From Orobanche coerulescens (lineage: Eukaryota > Streptophyta > Magnoliopsida > Lamiales > Orobanchaceae): a DNA stretch of 64,000 nucleotides. Both the position numbers and the translations under genes were made by a program. The stretch covers positions 165,535,965 to 165,599,964 of the forward strand of contig CM065802.1 of the NCBI GenBank assembly GCA_033398695.1. Direction: 5' to 3'. Shown here piece after piece: positions 11,961-22,757 of this stretch (within the stretch, counting starts at the first letter, position 1; each line of letters starts with the position of its first letter). The notes beneath the pieces are model-generated. The model was not told where the DNA came from. It made no database searches and was given only the letters and a program-made list of their open reading frames with translations.

Positions 11961-11964
11961 CATC

Positions 11965-12290
11965 TATAGTTAGGCCATGTTAACCTTAGAAGAATTCATA
12001 GATTGGTAGATGATGGCCCATTAGATGACCTCCAAGTTGAGTCATTTCTAATTTGTGAGTCCTGTCTGGAAGGTAAAATGACCACAAGGGTTTTTAGAAC
12101 CAAGGGAAACCATGCTCAGAACGTGTTAGAATTGGTTCATACGGATGTATGTGGTCCAAAGAATATATAAGCAGGGGTGGTTTCGAATACTTCATCACGT
12201 TTATCGATAATTATTCTAGATATAGATACAACTATTTGATGCAACGTAAGTCTGAAGCCCTTGACAAGTTCAGAAATTTCAACAATTTCC
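11965..12290 (+). pseudogene. Fragment of a different Ty1/copia integrase
   Basis: The translation reads as a GAG-pre-integrase and integrase start: GHVNLRRIHRLVDDGPL, CESCLEGKMTTR, then LELVHTDVCGP, followed after one frame change by GGFEYFITFIDNYSRY. It differs strongly from the integrase at 9500-9950 of the same element, so it comes from another copia lineage. It lies between two RT-RNase H segments, where no integrase belongs. It is inserted or recombined material, now non-functional. Confidence 0.75.
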
Positions 12291-12294
12291 TTTT

Positions 12295-12466
12295 CCATCC
12301 GTCGGCAACCTATGTGCATTATTTATTTTTGGCAATTTTTTTACCCTTTCACAAAACAAGTGGGTCCATTTAATCCACTCACAACACATCTTACCAACTA
12401 AGTCAACTCAAATATTAAAACCAGTGCCGGTCAAAAAAAGTGCATATTCGTGGTGGACGGAGGGAG
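12295..12466. mobile_element. Stowaway-like MITE (about 172 bp)
   Basis: The right end reads GGACGGAGGGAG followed by TA, the usual Stowaway terminus and target dinucleotide. The left end (CCATCCGTCGGCAACC) pairs imperfectly with the reverse complement of the right end over about 30-40 bp, including a shared TATGCA run. The left TA duplication is decayed. It encodes nothing; such elements are moved by Tc1/mariner transposases. Confidence 0.55.
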
Positions 12467-12539
12467 TATTTAAATTACATATTAATCTTAATAGTTAATT
12501 AATTAGCATGCCTAAATAGGTTTTGTGCTCATGGATGCA

Positions 12540-14145
12540 TAAGTTACAATGGAAAGATTTCTCTACCAGCGCAAAACGCTTTTATCAAAATTTCTCCAAC
12601 TTCGCTTCGGCTGCGTCTTATTTTCAACATGAGGCTCTCAACAATTCTCACTGGATCACTTTTATGGAATAAGAGCCCAATGGTTTCGAAAGAAATAATT
12701 TTTGGTACCTAGTCCTTGGACCAACTAATCAATAAGTCATAGGAACCAAATGGATATTCTGGAATAAAAAGGACGAAAAGAACTTGTTATCAGGAACAAA
12801 TTCAGATTAGCCACCCAAAGTTACAGACAGGAAGAAGGAATAGATTATGATGAAATTTTTGCCCCTATAGATAGATTATAAGGCATTAGGATATTTTATG
12901 TTTGTGCTTATAAGAACTTTATCGTATATCAAATGGATGTTAAGAGCGCATTCTTGAATGGAGACCTAGCCGAAGAAGTTTATGTTGAACAACCTCGAGG
13001 GTTTTCCAACACAGAAGGTGGATACCTTGTGTACACGCTAAGGAAAGAGATGTACGGGCTCAAACAAACACCGAGGGCATGGTACGAAATATTGTCACTG
13101 TATCTCATCCATAATAGATTTCATAAAGGTGCAGTTGACAAAACCCTCTTCAAAATTCAGAAAGGTGGCGATCTTCTCATGGTACAAATATACGTAGATG
13201 ATAAATATTTGGTTCAACTAACCTTGCTTTATGTCAAAAGTTCTCTCATCTCATGCAAAGTAAATTTGAAATGAGTATGATGGGAGAACTCAGCTATTTC
13301 TTAGGTTTGCAGGTGAAACAACTTTCTACAGGTATATTCATTAACCAGGAGAAATACAGCAAGGAGCTGCTCAACAAGATCAGAATGAATACTTACAAAT
13401 CATCATCTACCCCCATGAGCACTACCACACAGATAAGTGCCGACGAAGCTGGAAAGCCAATTGATCAATCACTCTACATGAAGCTTATAGGCTCACTAAT
13501 GTACCTAACACCAGTAGGGCTGATGTCCAGTTGGCTATAGGAGTGTGTGATCGGTATCAGGTATCACCTAAAGAGTGACACTTCTCCACAGCCAAATGAA
13601 TTCTTAAGTACGTAAAAGTAACAATCGGTGTAAAATTATGGTATCCGAAGTAAAGAGGATTCAATTTAGTGGGCTAGCTGACTCGGATCTCGAGATCAGA
13701 ATGGATAGGATGAGTACAAGCGGGACTCATCACTTCCTTAGACCAAGATTTGTGTCATGGTTCAATAAGAAACAATTGGCCAACTCGCTTTCTACAGCTG
13801 ATTCGGAATATAAGTTGCTAGAAGTTGCTTATGCAGATCCTCTGGATGCAACAACAACTATAGGACTATGGCATTCATGCAAGAGAGACTCCAACCATAT
13901 GCGACAACACGAGTACAATCGTAATCACGCATAATCATGTATTGCATTCGAGGACTAAGTACATTGACATGAAGCATAATTTCATTCGGAATCATGTGGA
14001 GAATAAAGATGTTCGGATCGAGAAAATTCATATAGACGTTCAGTTAGCCGACATCTTACAAAGCCTATTAGCACCACCAGGTTATATATGCTCTACCAAG
14101 AATTGGGAATGCTACAGCTTGACTCCTTATAAGCTTTTTTTTTAA
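12540..14145 (+). pseudogene. copia reverse transcriptase and RNase H, second copy
   Basis: This is a second RT-RNase H segment of the same family as 10594-11960, about 80% identical by eye. The RT frame 12933-13274 has [23 protein letters not shown] and IYVDD (about 13187-13201). A frameshift leads to 13253-13540 (MGELSYFLGLQVKQ). RNase H pieces follow (FNKKQLANSLSTADSEY near 13770; RTKYIDMKHNFI near 13950), then the end of pol before a purine-rich tract. The start corresponds to MEEELSGFERNN of copia-2. Stops and frameshifts are present throughout. Confidence 0.85.
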
Positions 14146-14156
14146 TTTTACTTATC

Positions 14157-14390
14157 AATTGAGGGGGAATGATGTAAGACCTATGAATACAGTGTCCACT
14201 TTGATTAATCATACACTCAGAACTACAAGTTATAGCCTTACTGTAGGACGAAGAAGGTATAATTACCTTCCTACAGATGACATGTATATTAATTAAGGGG
14301 GAACAAAGTATGACCCAAGAATACAATATTAATCCTAAATTAGAGTAAGAATTAATTCCTGTATGTACCTTTTAAGGGGAAGTGCTGTAT
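14157..14390 (+). other. Repeated polypurine-tract-like sites after pol
   Basis: Three A/T-flanked G-rich tracts follow pol: ATTGAGGGGGAATG (14158), ATTAAGGGGGAACA (14292) and TTTAAGGGGAAGTG (14373). Repeated polypurine tracts between pol and the 3' end are, as I recall, reported for Sirevirus-type copia elements. That fits the extra ORF downstream. No LTR starts at any of the three. Confidence 0.5.
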
Positions 14391-14869
14391 TTTTGCTGAT
14401 GCAACACATACATTGCAGGAGTAATATTTTAAGCATATCTAAATTCATACACTTAAACCTTTTAAAACTATTTCTAATCCACGTGCATCGTCTGGATTTA
14501 AAATGATTTATCTTTCAATACTAAAATGCCACCTGGACTTTAATGCCTTAAAATTCACAAATTCAAAATTCCAACCATAGTATCGTGCAATAGTGAAAGC
14601 TGAATCATGTTAGAGGTGGGATCGGGCATTAGTTTCCAAAACTGACGGACTAGATGTACCAGTTACATTTGAGTTCATCTTGTATGTTTATACAAAGCTG
14701 GTTCCCATCCCTTAACTCTGACCGTTCACTGAAACCTAGCTTTCCTGCACACTATAAAAAGGCCAGTATGCTGATCTATAGACTCTGTACGCTTTCTGCA
14801 TAATTAACGAGCCTACAGCATACAGCTTATATATCTTTCCAACAATCTACTCTCCCCCTCTCTGCGAAA
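14391..14869 (+). other. Non-coding spacer between pol and the extra ORF of copia-1
   Basis: I see no ORF or known motif here apart from a TATA-like CACTATAAAAAGG run at 14750-14762, about 118 bp before the ATG of the extra ORF. This could be a secondary promoter for that ORF, but it may be coincidence. Confidence 0.4.
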
Positions 14870-15731
14870 ATGTCTTCTTCTCAAACTTCATATCTTTCTG
14901 TGAAAAATAAGGACATGATAATTAATGGTCGTATATGTGCTTGCTCTGTTCTTCAAGAGCGAATAATTTCTAAAGATGAAGACATGCCGGGGATGAACTT
15001 AGTCATCTCTTGTGTCAAACAAACCGGTATCTATAGGTTGGGTAGTCTACAACCGGAGAACTACGATGAACAGATTGTAGAAGAATTTTTCCTTGATGCT
15101 GAGTTCATGTACGCGTCTGAGAAGAATTCCTTTGCCCTTACTGTCATTGTTAGCACAGTCCAGGAGAAGGATATCTCCATCAACCGGGAACTACTTAAAA
15201 GACTGTATAAACTGCCTTCTGATGGAGTGACATTGGAGGAACTAGAATCATTTGGGTCTGATGACTTGATGAAGGCCTACTGGAACTTATTCACTAGCAA
15301 TTCTCACCCATCGGAAGTTCATCTTTCCTGTCACAAGAAGAATTTCACCCTACCTTATATTTATCTGCATGATTTTCACTACAGAATTATGGAGAACTGG
15401 ATTGGAGCGTTCGAGATATGCACCAGCCTGGGATTCCAGATGATGGTAGCTATCATGTCCAGAGAAAAAGTCAACTGGTGTTAGGTGATCTTGAAACGGC
15501 TTCAGGAGGAGGCTTCCAAACCAGACTCTGCAAGGAAATCTTTCTGATTGATCTTGAACTATATTCTGACTAGCTGTGGCATTCAACAGTCACCCAATGC
15601 CAAGAAGATCCTTGCTGGAAAGTTTCTTGGTGGTTCCAAGCCCACTATCTTCAACAAGGCACCTCTTCTCGCTGACATGCCAAACCCCTTCTCCCTTCCC
15701 ACGTCGAATGATCCTAGAGATGTTACTAATC
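14870..15731 (+). pseudogene. Extra (env-position) ORF of copia-1, N-terminal half
   Basis: An ATG at 14870 opens a 204-codon frame ending at TAG 15482-15484. Beyond that and a TGA at 15546-15548 the same frame stays readable to 15731. It follows pol, in the position of the env-like ORF of Sireviruses. The text (VQEKDISINRELLKRLYKLP, then a serine/leucine-rich stretch) resembles a plant transposon-associated protein family whose function I do not know. I see no clear signal peptide. The frame is cut at 15731 by the TAATC-flanked insertion and continues at 23938. Confidence 0.65.
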
Positions 15732-16744
15732 TGTAACGCCCCGACATTCTAAGGATAATTATAGGGGAAATTAATAAAAATATGAATTTTGACAAAAAGT
15801 AAATTCTTTTGAGAATATTAAAATTCTCGCCTACAAAGTCGAGTCGCTACACTGACTAAAATAAATACCTTTTAATTAAGGCAACAACACGTCGTAGATA
15901 AGAGATAATAATTGCGGCGGAAGAAAATATAAATTACTATTACTAATCAAGAGTTTTCCCCAAATAAATATTTCAAAAAAACATCAGTCACAATAGAAAC
16001 ATCGTTTAATAAAATATCATCATATGCCCTCTCGGCTCGCTCCTTCATCCATCCGGCTCGGTTTAACCTGCGGGATCAATATAGGTGGGGGTGAGCTTCC
16101 TTCAGCTCGTGGAAATCACACATATCAGAGTAATATACAATCTCATGGAAAGCATTTAAATGATTATTCTATCAATAACATTTTCCTCAACATAAATACA
16201 TACACATAATACCACATATAACATAAATCGAGCACGCATGTGAATATTGAGGTTGTGCAGGTGTCCCCACACAACATATATCTTAAGATAGCCTCTTTAC
16301 AAGTACACGGGTGAGCCTGATTTACAACATGTATCATCAATTTTAAACATGAATAGAATATCACATATACAATCCAATTAAAGCAATTAAAGTGATAGTA
16401 AAAATTCCCACCTGAATAAATGATGTTGCTTGAACTTGAGTATGAAGATGCTTGACTCACAGTCCTAAGCCCGTAAATCCTTGTTAATATCTACATATAA
16501 TAATGATTTAATCATTATAAAATATTATAATATAATGACTGGAAATAAAAATATATGCATAAAATTGAACAAATTATTAACATTAATTGAAGAGTCAATA
16601 TTTTAATGTCTTGGTCAAAAGGACTGGATTGAAGATATAAAAATCTGTCTAGGGTCAATTCGAAATAATTAAAAGGTGTCTGGGGTTAAAATGAAAGTTA
16701 TTGAAAAAATGAGGGCTAAATTGAAAACCCTAAAAATTCGCCGG

Positions 16745-16752
16745 TATAAATA
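16745..16752 (+). promoter_or_regulatory. TATA box of the 15732 solo LTR
   Basis: TATAAATA is followed by a C/T-rich leader (16790-16880), as in many plant LTR promoters. The nested gag-only element begins 140 bp downstream and separates this promoter from the rest of its LTR. Confidence 0.55.
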
Positions 16753-16891
16753 CCCTTGCCCTATTCTATCCGCCAAAATTGCCTCACTTCTTCCCCCCGT
16801 TCCTCACTCTCTCTCTAGAACTCTCTCCCTCTCTCTCTCTACCCCCGCTCCTTTTCTATCCCGTTCTCTCTCTCTTCTTGGTCGAGGGCAG

Positions 16892-18097
16892 TGATGGGTA
16901 ACAAATCGGATATTTGCGCCATTTTATGCGGAAGCGAAAATAAATTGCGGAAAATAAATCACACAAGGATTTATAGAGGTTCGGATATTAACGAAGCCTA
17001 CGTCCTCTCTCGATGTATCTTTTTCTTTAGGCTTAAGATCAAAACCTCTACGCCTCTCTTCTATCGGTCGAGGGATTACCGTTACAAGCTCGTCTTCTAT
17101 CGGTCCGAGTAAAACCATTTTTCCTTTTCTATTGGATAAGGAATCAACCACTCTAGCTTTCTATGGGTACTAGATAAACCTCACTTAGATATTGATTGCG
17201 ATTCTAACAGTGCCGGATACTTGATCCTAATAACACCGAATCCAATCGTATCTTTTCTTTTACCTCTCGTGTATAATGTTGAATGTATAAACACTCAAAC
17301 TAACAATATAAGCTCAATATTACAACAACAATGTAAGTATATGATTCTCAGATGTATATCTCGTTTGCTTGAAGTTGTTGTACTCAAACAATATCATAGG
17401 AATGATATTTATAGGCATTTCCCACAAACTAGCCGTTGCTGGCTGTTTTGACTTGCTAGCGTGCGCTAGCCTTCTTTTGTAGCGAGCGCTAGGTCCTCGA
17501 TTTGATCCAAAGAGCCGTTTCTTCTTTAGCGTCGTTATACCTCCCGCCTTACGACGTTATTTCACTTACTTAGCGTACGTTAACCATGATTGAGTAGCGT
17601 GCGTTAACGTAATATATCCGTTGAGATTACTTGTCAAACTATCCGTTTGATGCTTGACTTTCCGCCGAATCTTTCCAACGTTCGGATTGACTAGATTCAA
17701 ACAACTTAGCGTGCGCTATTCATTCTTTGTAGCGTGCGCTAATGCTGACTTCATTGCATACGTCATTCTGTGTTTGAATATCTTCTACAACAGTAACATG
17801 GCTCGATAGCGTGCGTTAATAATAGAGGGTAGCGTGCGCTAATAATAGAGTGTAGCGTGCGCTATCCATCTGCTGACTTCACTGCAGCTTACTTCGATAC
17901 TAGGCTGGAATGCAGCTGACTCCTCGTTAGCGTGCGCTAACATATGTCCCTTAGCGTGCGCTAATGCAGTCCAGATTGCAACTTTTTGCGTCTTCGTCTG
18001 CTTCGTCGTTTTGCTTCGCCTCGATGTTGTTTTGTTGTTTAGCAACTTTAATCATCAAAACATAAATTAAATAATGTGTGGAATAAATATTCCAACA
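16892..18097 (-). repeat. 3' LTR of the gag-only copia element
   Basis: On the minus strand it begins TGTTGGAATATTTATTCC and ends CCCATCA. TATAAATA (plus strand 17406-17413) lies about 690 bp in. The palindrome array occupies 17456-17965. It differs from the sister LTR by a few substitutions and small indels, two of which are single-base losses at palindrome centres (near 17533 and 17556). Confidence 0.88.
17456..17965 (-). repeat. Array of about 13 palindromic words in U3 (TAGCGTGCGCTA type)
   Basis: Copies start near 17456, 17480, 17527, 17550, 17569, 17596, 17706, 17731, 17808, 17830, 17853, 17927 and 17951. The consensus is TTAGCGTGCGCTAA, with TACGTA-centred variants. The copy nearest the promoter lies about 43 bp upstream of the TATA box on the minus strand. 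The same array is repeated in the sister LTR at about 20671-21184. Confidence 0.88.
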
Positions 18098-18500
18098 ATC
18101 TCCCCCTTTTTGATGATTACAAAACAACACTTGAATTGGATAATCTGTAAAAAAAAATAATACATGTATATTTCTACAAATCAAAGTTTTCGACTTTGAT
18201 CGATTCGTTAGTTTCTCCAATTCTCTTTTCTTTTCAATATCTCCCTTAATTTTCAACTCCGTCGTTTTTCATTTTTCAACTCCCCCTAATTGTATGCTTT
18301 TCTTTGCTTTTCGACTTCTTCGATTTTTCTCATTTTTATCTCAATTCATATCTTTCTCCCCCTTTTTGTCTTCATCAAAAAAAAAGAATATAAAGGATAC
18401 CAAAAAAATATAAATATGCATGATATCAATTTATGCATTAATACGGGTATAAACTCCCCCTAAAAATATTATTTCTTTCTCCCCCTTTGTAAAATATCAT
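18098..18500 (-). other. Five polypurine-tract-like repeats between gag and the 3' LTR
   Basis: On the plus strand CTCCCCC runs occur at about 18101, 18277, 18355, 18453 and 18478, which read as GGGGGAG on the coding strand. The one at 18101 directly abuts the LTR and is the functional candidate. The other four are upstream duplicates in A/T-rich DNA. Repeated tracts of this kind are, as I recall, a Sirevirus trait. Confidence 0.6.
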
Positions 18501-18503
18501 TTG

Positions 18504-20049
18504 TCAAAATTTATTTTTGGGGATCCAACCGATAGTTGGTTTTTCTTTTGAAACATAGACGATGTTTGAAACGTTTGTTCCTTTAGGAACCCAAATCCTT
18601 TTAGTTTTTATCGTCCGTCTTGGGCTTTTGCAATTTGAAATATGATGCCCGATTTTTAAACATTTTTCACATCGGGGTATTTTGAAATTGACGGATTCGT
18701 TTTTCGAATGTGATTTGAATCCTAACCCCTCTTTATTTAGAGTATATTTTTGAACACATAACATTTGTTCAAATTAATCGTTGCCGCACGAAAATTTCTT
18801 TGTCAAAATTTTTAGTTCATCTTGAACTTTTAAAAGATCATTTTTTAAAATATTTTCATTTTCAAGGCATTTCGAATGATCAATTTCGACAAATTTCCCT
18901 TTTTCAAGTATTTTGGAATTTTCAATTTCCAAAGTTTTATATTTAGACTTGAGGGACTTAATTTCATTTAAAGCATTTTGATAGTCCGTATGTAGTAACT
19001 CGAATGCTTCAAAAAGTTCGTCGTAAGAATTACTTACTTGGCTTTCGACGTCGCTATCGTCGAATGAACTCCGGGCCATGAGCGCGAGATTATTTTGTTC
19101 AAGAAAATCTTCATCGGGATCTTCGTCGCTCCATGTTGCGATTAGAACCTCCTTTTGCTTTACTCGACAGTTCTTAGCAAAGTGGCCTGGTTTACCACAT
19201 AATCGACAAGTTTTGTCGAATTTCTTAGGTTCGCCCGCTTGAATGTCCTTCTTTCTCCGGTTTAATAAGTGTTGGAACTTATTAATATTTTTGGCATAAT
19301 ATGCCATTTCTTCGTCACTTTCGTCCACCGGGGTTTCTTCTTTCTTTTTCGACATTTTAGCCTTGAAGGCTATCGACCTCTCCTTCGGTTTCGGTTTGGC
19401 ATTACGAGATTTTAGGACAATCTCGTAGTTGATAAGAGAACCAACGAGAGCACTAAAATCGAGAGTATTTAAATCTTTGGATTCCATTATTGCCGTAACT
19501 GCACTGGCCCCATTCTCGAGGTAGTGATCGGAGAATTTTCTTTACTTTCTCACTACTCGAAAGTGGTTTTCCGTAACATGCTAATCCATTTGTGATAACC
19601 GAAAATCGGTCAAGCATAATCGAGATGGATTTGTCGTCCTTCATTTGAAATAATTCATAATCGTGAAGGATCATGTTTATCTTCGTCTCCTTGACTTGAG
19701 ACGTACCTTCGTGTGTTACCTCAAGCATTTTCCAGATTTCTTTGGCACTATCACACGATTATATCCGGTTGTGTTCTTCCGGATTTAAGGCACAATAAAG
19801 AAGTTGAGTTGCCTTACAGTTGTAGTGGTCGTTTTTCCAATCGGAATCGTCATATTCTTCGAAGGTTTTGAGCGTACCGTTGGAATTTGTCGGAATTTTC
19901 GGACCAAGGCATATTACCTTCCATAATTCGATATCGTAAGCTCGAATGAATATCGACATCTTCTTCTTCCAAGTCATGAAGTTTGCGCCATCAAAAAATG
20001 GTGGTCGGTTGAGAGCAAGGCCTTCGACTGGAGCCATTTGAAACGCCAT
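18504..20049 (-). pseudogene. gag of the gag-only copia element
   Basis: The ATG at 20049 opens MAFQMAPVEGLALNRPPFF, typical of copia gag (UBN2-like), followed by a DGANFMTWKKKM motif. A stop (TAA, near 19757) precedes the EIWKMLEVTHEGTSQVK part, and a frameshift near 19500 leads to the frame 18774-19487. That frame holds a CCHC knuckle (CRLCGKPGHFAKNC, about 19177-19218), an acidic stretch and a heptad-rich probable coiled coil. After another stop near 18773 a second knuckle-like motif (CEKCLKIGHHISNC) and RIWVPKGT follow. That last motif normally lies just before the protease, so the gag is nearly full length and the missing part is exactly pol. Confidence 0.85.
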
Positions 20050-20089
20050 TGGATCTTTTCTCCTCGGATGTTAAGCCGCGTATTGGAGT

Positions 20090-20104
20090 ACCGCTCCGAT
20101 ACCA
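20090..20104 (-). other. Primer-binding site of the gag-only element
   Basis: On the minus strand TGGTATCGGAGC follows the end of the 5' LTR after two bases. It has one mismatch to the initiator tRNA-Met complement, the same variant as in copia-1 and copia-2. Confidence 0.75.
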
Positions 20105-20106
20105 AT

Positions 20107-21312
20107 TGATGGGTACCAAATCGGATATTTGCGCCGTTTTATGCGGAAGCGAAAATAAATTGCGGAAAATAAATCACACAAGGATTTATAGAGGTTCGGC
20201 TATTAACGAAGCCTACGTCCTCTCTCGATGTATCTTTTTCTTTAGGCTTAAGATCAAAACCTCTACGCCTCTCTTCTATCGGTCGAGGGATTACCGTTAC
20301 AAGCTCGTCTTCTATCGGTCCGAGTAAAACCGTTTTTCCTTTTCTATTGGATAAGGAATCAACCACTCTAGCTTTCTATGGGTACTAGATAAACCTCACT
20401 TAGATATTGATTGCGATTCTAACAGTGCCGGATACTTGATCCTAATAACACCGAATCCAATCGTATCTTTTCTTTTACCTCTCGTGTATAATGTTGAATG
20501 TATAAACACTCAAACTAACAATATAAGCTCAATATTACAACAACAATGTAAGTATATGATTCTCAGATGTATATCTCGTTTGCTTGAAGTTGTTGTACTC
20601 AAACAATATCATAGGAATGGTATTTATAGGCATTTCCCACAAACTAGCCGTTGCTGGCTGTTTTGACTTGCTAGCGTGCGCTAGCCTTCTTTTGTAGCGA
20701 GCGCTAGGTCATCGATTTGATCCCAAGAGCCGTTTCTTCTTTAGCGTACGTTATACCTCCTGCCTTACGTACGTTATTTCACTTACTTAGCGTACGTTAA
20801 CCATGATTGAGTAGCGTGCGTTAACGTAATATATCCGTTGAGATTACTTGTCAAACTATCCGTTTGATGCTTGACTTTCCGCCGAATCATTCCAACGTTC
20901 GGATTGACTAGATTCAAACAACTTAGCGTGCGCTATTCATTCTTTGTAGCGTGCGCTAATGCTGACTTCATTGCATACGTCATTCTGTGTTTGAATATCT
21001 TCTACAACAGTAACATGGCTCGATAGCGTGCGTTAATAATAGAGGGTAGCGTGCGCTAATAATAGAGTGTAGCGTGCGCTATCCATCTGCTGACTTCACT
21101 GCAGCTTACTTCGATACTAGGCTGGAATGCAGCTGACTCCTCGTTAGCGTGCGCTAACATATGTCCCTTAGCGTGCGCTAATGCGATCCAGTTGCAACTT
21201 TTGCGTCTTAAATGCCTTCGTCGTTTTGCTTCGCCTCGATGTTGTTTTGTTGTTTAGCAACTTTAATCATCAAAACATAAATTAAATAATGTGTGGAATA
21301 AATATTCCAACA
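20107..21312 (-). repeat. 5' LTR of the gag-only copia element
   Basis: It has the same length (1206 bp) as the sister LTR. TATAAATA is at 20621-20628 on the minus strand and the palindrome array at about 20671-21184. Here the two TACGTA-centred palindromes are intact where the sister copy has single-base deletions. The short frame at 21291-21482 crosses the element boundary and is not a gene. Confidence 0.88.
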
Positions 21313-21673
21313 GGCAGCAAACGGGAAAACAGACACACACTCTCGATCCAACACCCACACAAACACATAAAACTCACACACGCACACAGGAAGTCCGCAT
21401 CACACACCACGCGACCGGCGACAATTCAAATAGAAAGCGGCGGAGGAGATTAGGTCACGATGTGCGCCTGCAACGGCGATGATTCTGGCGAATCGAAAGT
21501 GAGGGCTCCGATTCTTCTCTCGGGTTTCTAGTTCGGGTAAGGTTTCTAGATTTGGTCAAGTGTATACAGTTTTATATTTGGGAATTTCGGGCTCGATGAA
21601 CTTGAAGGGGCTGAAGGTGCTCGGGCTCGATTCGGGCTTACCGAGTTAGGTTCTGGGTTTGCTGATAAAAGGG

Positions 21674-22757
21674 TGATGCGACCCCCACATGACGTTCCGT
21701 GGTAACCGCTATCGCTAGTATGATTTTTGTTCCTAAGATCATTCCAATATTAAGCAAATGATTGTTTTACTTCAAGCCCTCTACGTGACGCGCCGTAGCA
21801 AACCGGAAGGTGCGATCAAACACGCCACAAGGTTCCTAATGCCTCGATAAGTGAATTGAAATCACGATTTATATTTTGGAGACACACTCAACAAAATAAG
21901 AAGAAAGTTTGTTAACACAAACACTCACAATTATGATAAATTTCAAGGTCTCCTTACAAATGAAAATGAGGGCTATTTATAGCCAAAATTCCTACAACTA
22001 TTACAATATAAAATATAAAATAAAGACTAAGAAATTATAAATTCAACATTCAAAACACCTAAAATCTGATCAATGACTAATCAACCCATAAGTTAAGGAG
22101 TCAATACATTTTTAGGGGACAAAAATCAAGGACCAAGACTTATGTTTTGAAAATAAGAAATCAAAGTTAAAGAAAAATATGTTGTTGTCGTTTTAGTGGA
22201 ATAATAGATCCTCACCCTCAGATGTTGGTCTTGATGTCTTCTATATTATTGTAGTACTTACTCTTAGCTTTCCAAATACACCAGAATCATCTCAATCGGA
22301 CATCGGACGCGAAAGTTGCGACAAAAATACAAAGGTGTATCGTATCTGAAATTTCCAACGCCTGCTTTCAATTGTATCACATTTTCACCACTGAATATAT
22401 CTTATTTTGATGTCATGATGAACATAAAAATTTAGGACTTTCTCTTAGTTTTCCGACGGTATAAATATGAGCTTAATTAGACACTGTATGTAGGAGATAC
22501 ATCTGAATTACGAAAGCTGCTTCAGTTAGGCTTATTGCTTGGAATGATGACATCAACACTTTTGATCTAACATGTGACGGCTTCAATAACACAAATAAAG
22601 ATGTTATTATATTTATGGTCATTTGGTGTGATTGAAATGATTTTGCACGAGCATTGTTAATGAATTCTTTATCGCATTTGCTCATGATCTTGTTATTGGT
22701 CCCACAGGAATGTATAGTTCTTCTTCTGACTGACTGACTGCTTCTTGATTCGCATCA
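21674..22757 (-). mobile_element. Solo LTR (1084 bp) with target duplication AAGGG
   Basis: The termini TGATGCG and CGCATCA form a 7 bp inverted repeat, and AAGGG flanks both sides (21669-21673 and 22758-22762). A TATTTATA run at 21974-21981 reads as a TATA box on the minus strand, which sets the orientation. No coding domain is present. Internal DNA and the second LTR have been lost, as after LTR-LTR recombination. It is nested in the 15732 insertion. Confidence 0.8.

Larger units (their letters stand above)
16892..21312 (-). mobile_element. Complete gag-only (TR-GAG type) Ty1/copia element, 4.4 kb
   Basis: Two 1206 bp LTRs (16892-18097 and 20107-21312) enclose a 2.0 kb internal region. The element is flanked by the 5 bp duplication GGCAG (16887-16891 and 21313-21317). 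The internal region carries a primer site and a gag pseudogene but no protease, integrase, RT or RNase H. That is the structure of a non-autonomous TR-GAG element, which needs pol from elsewhere. The LTRs are nearly identical by eye, so the insertion is young relative to its host sequence. Confidence 0.9.

Noticed and set aside
17456..17965. Palindrome arrays as CRISPR or bacterial operator arrays
   Set aside because: The repeats are short, variable and lie in LTR promoters of plant retrotransposons.
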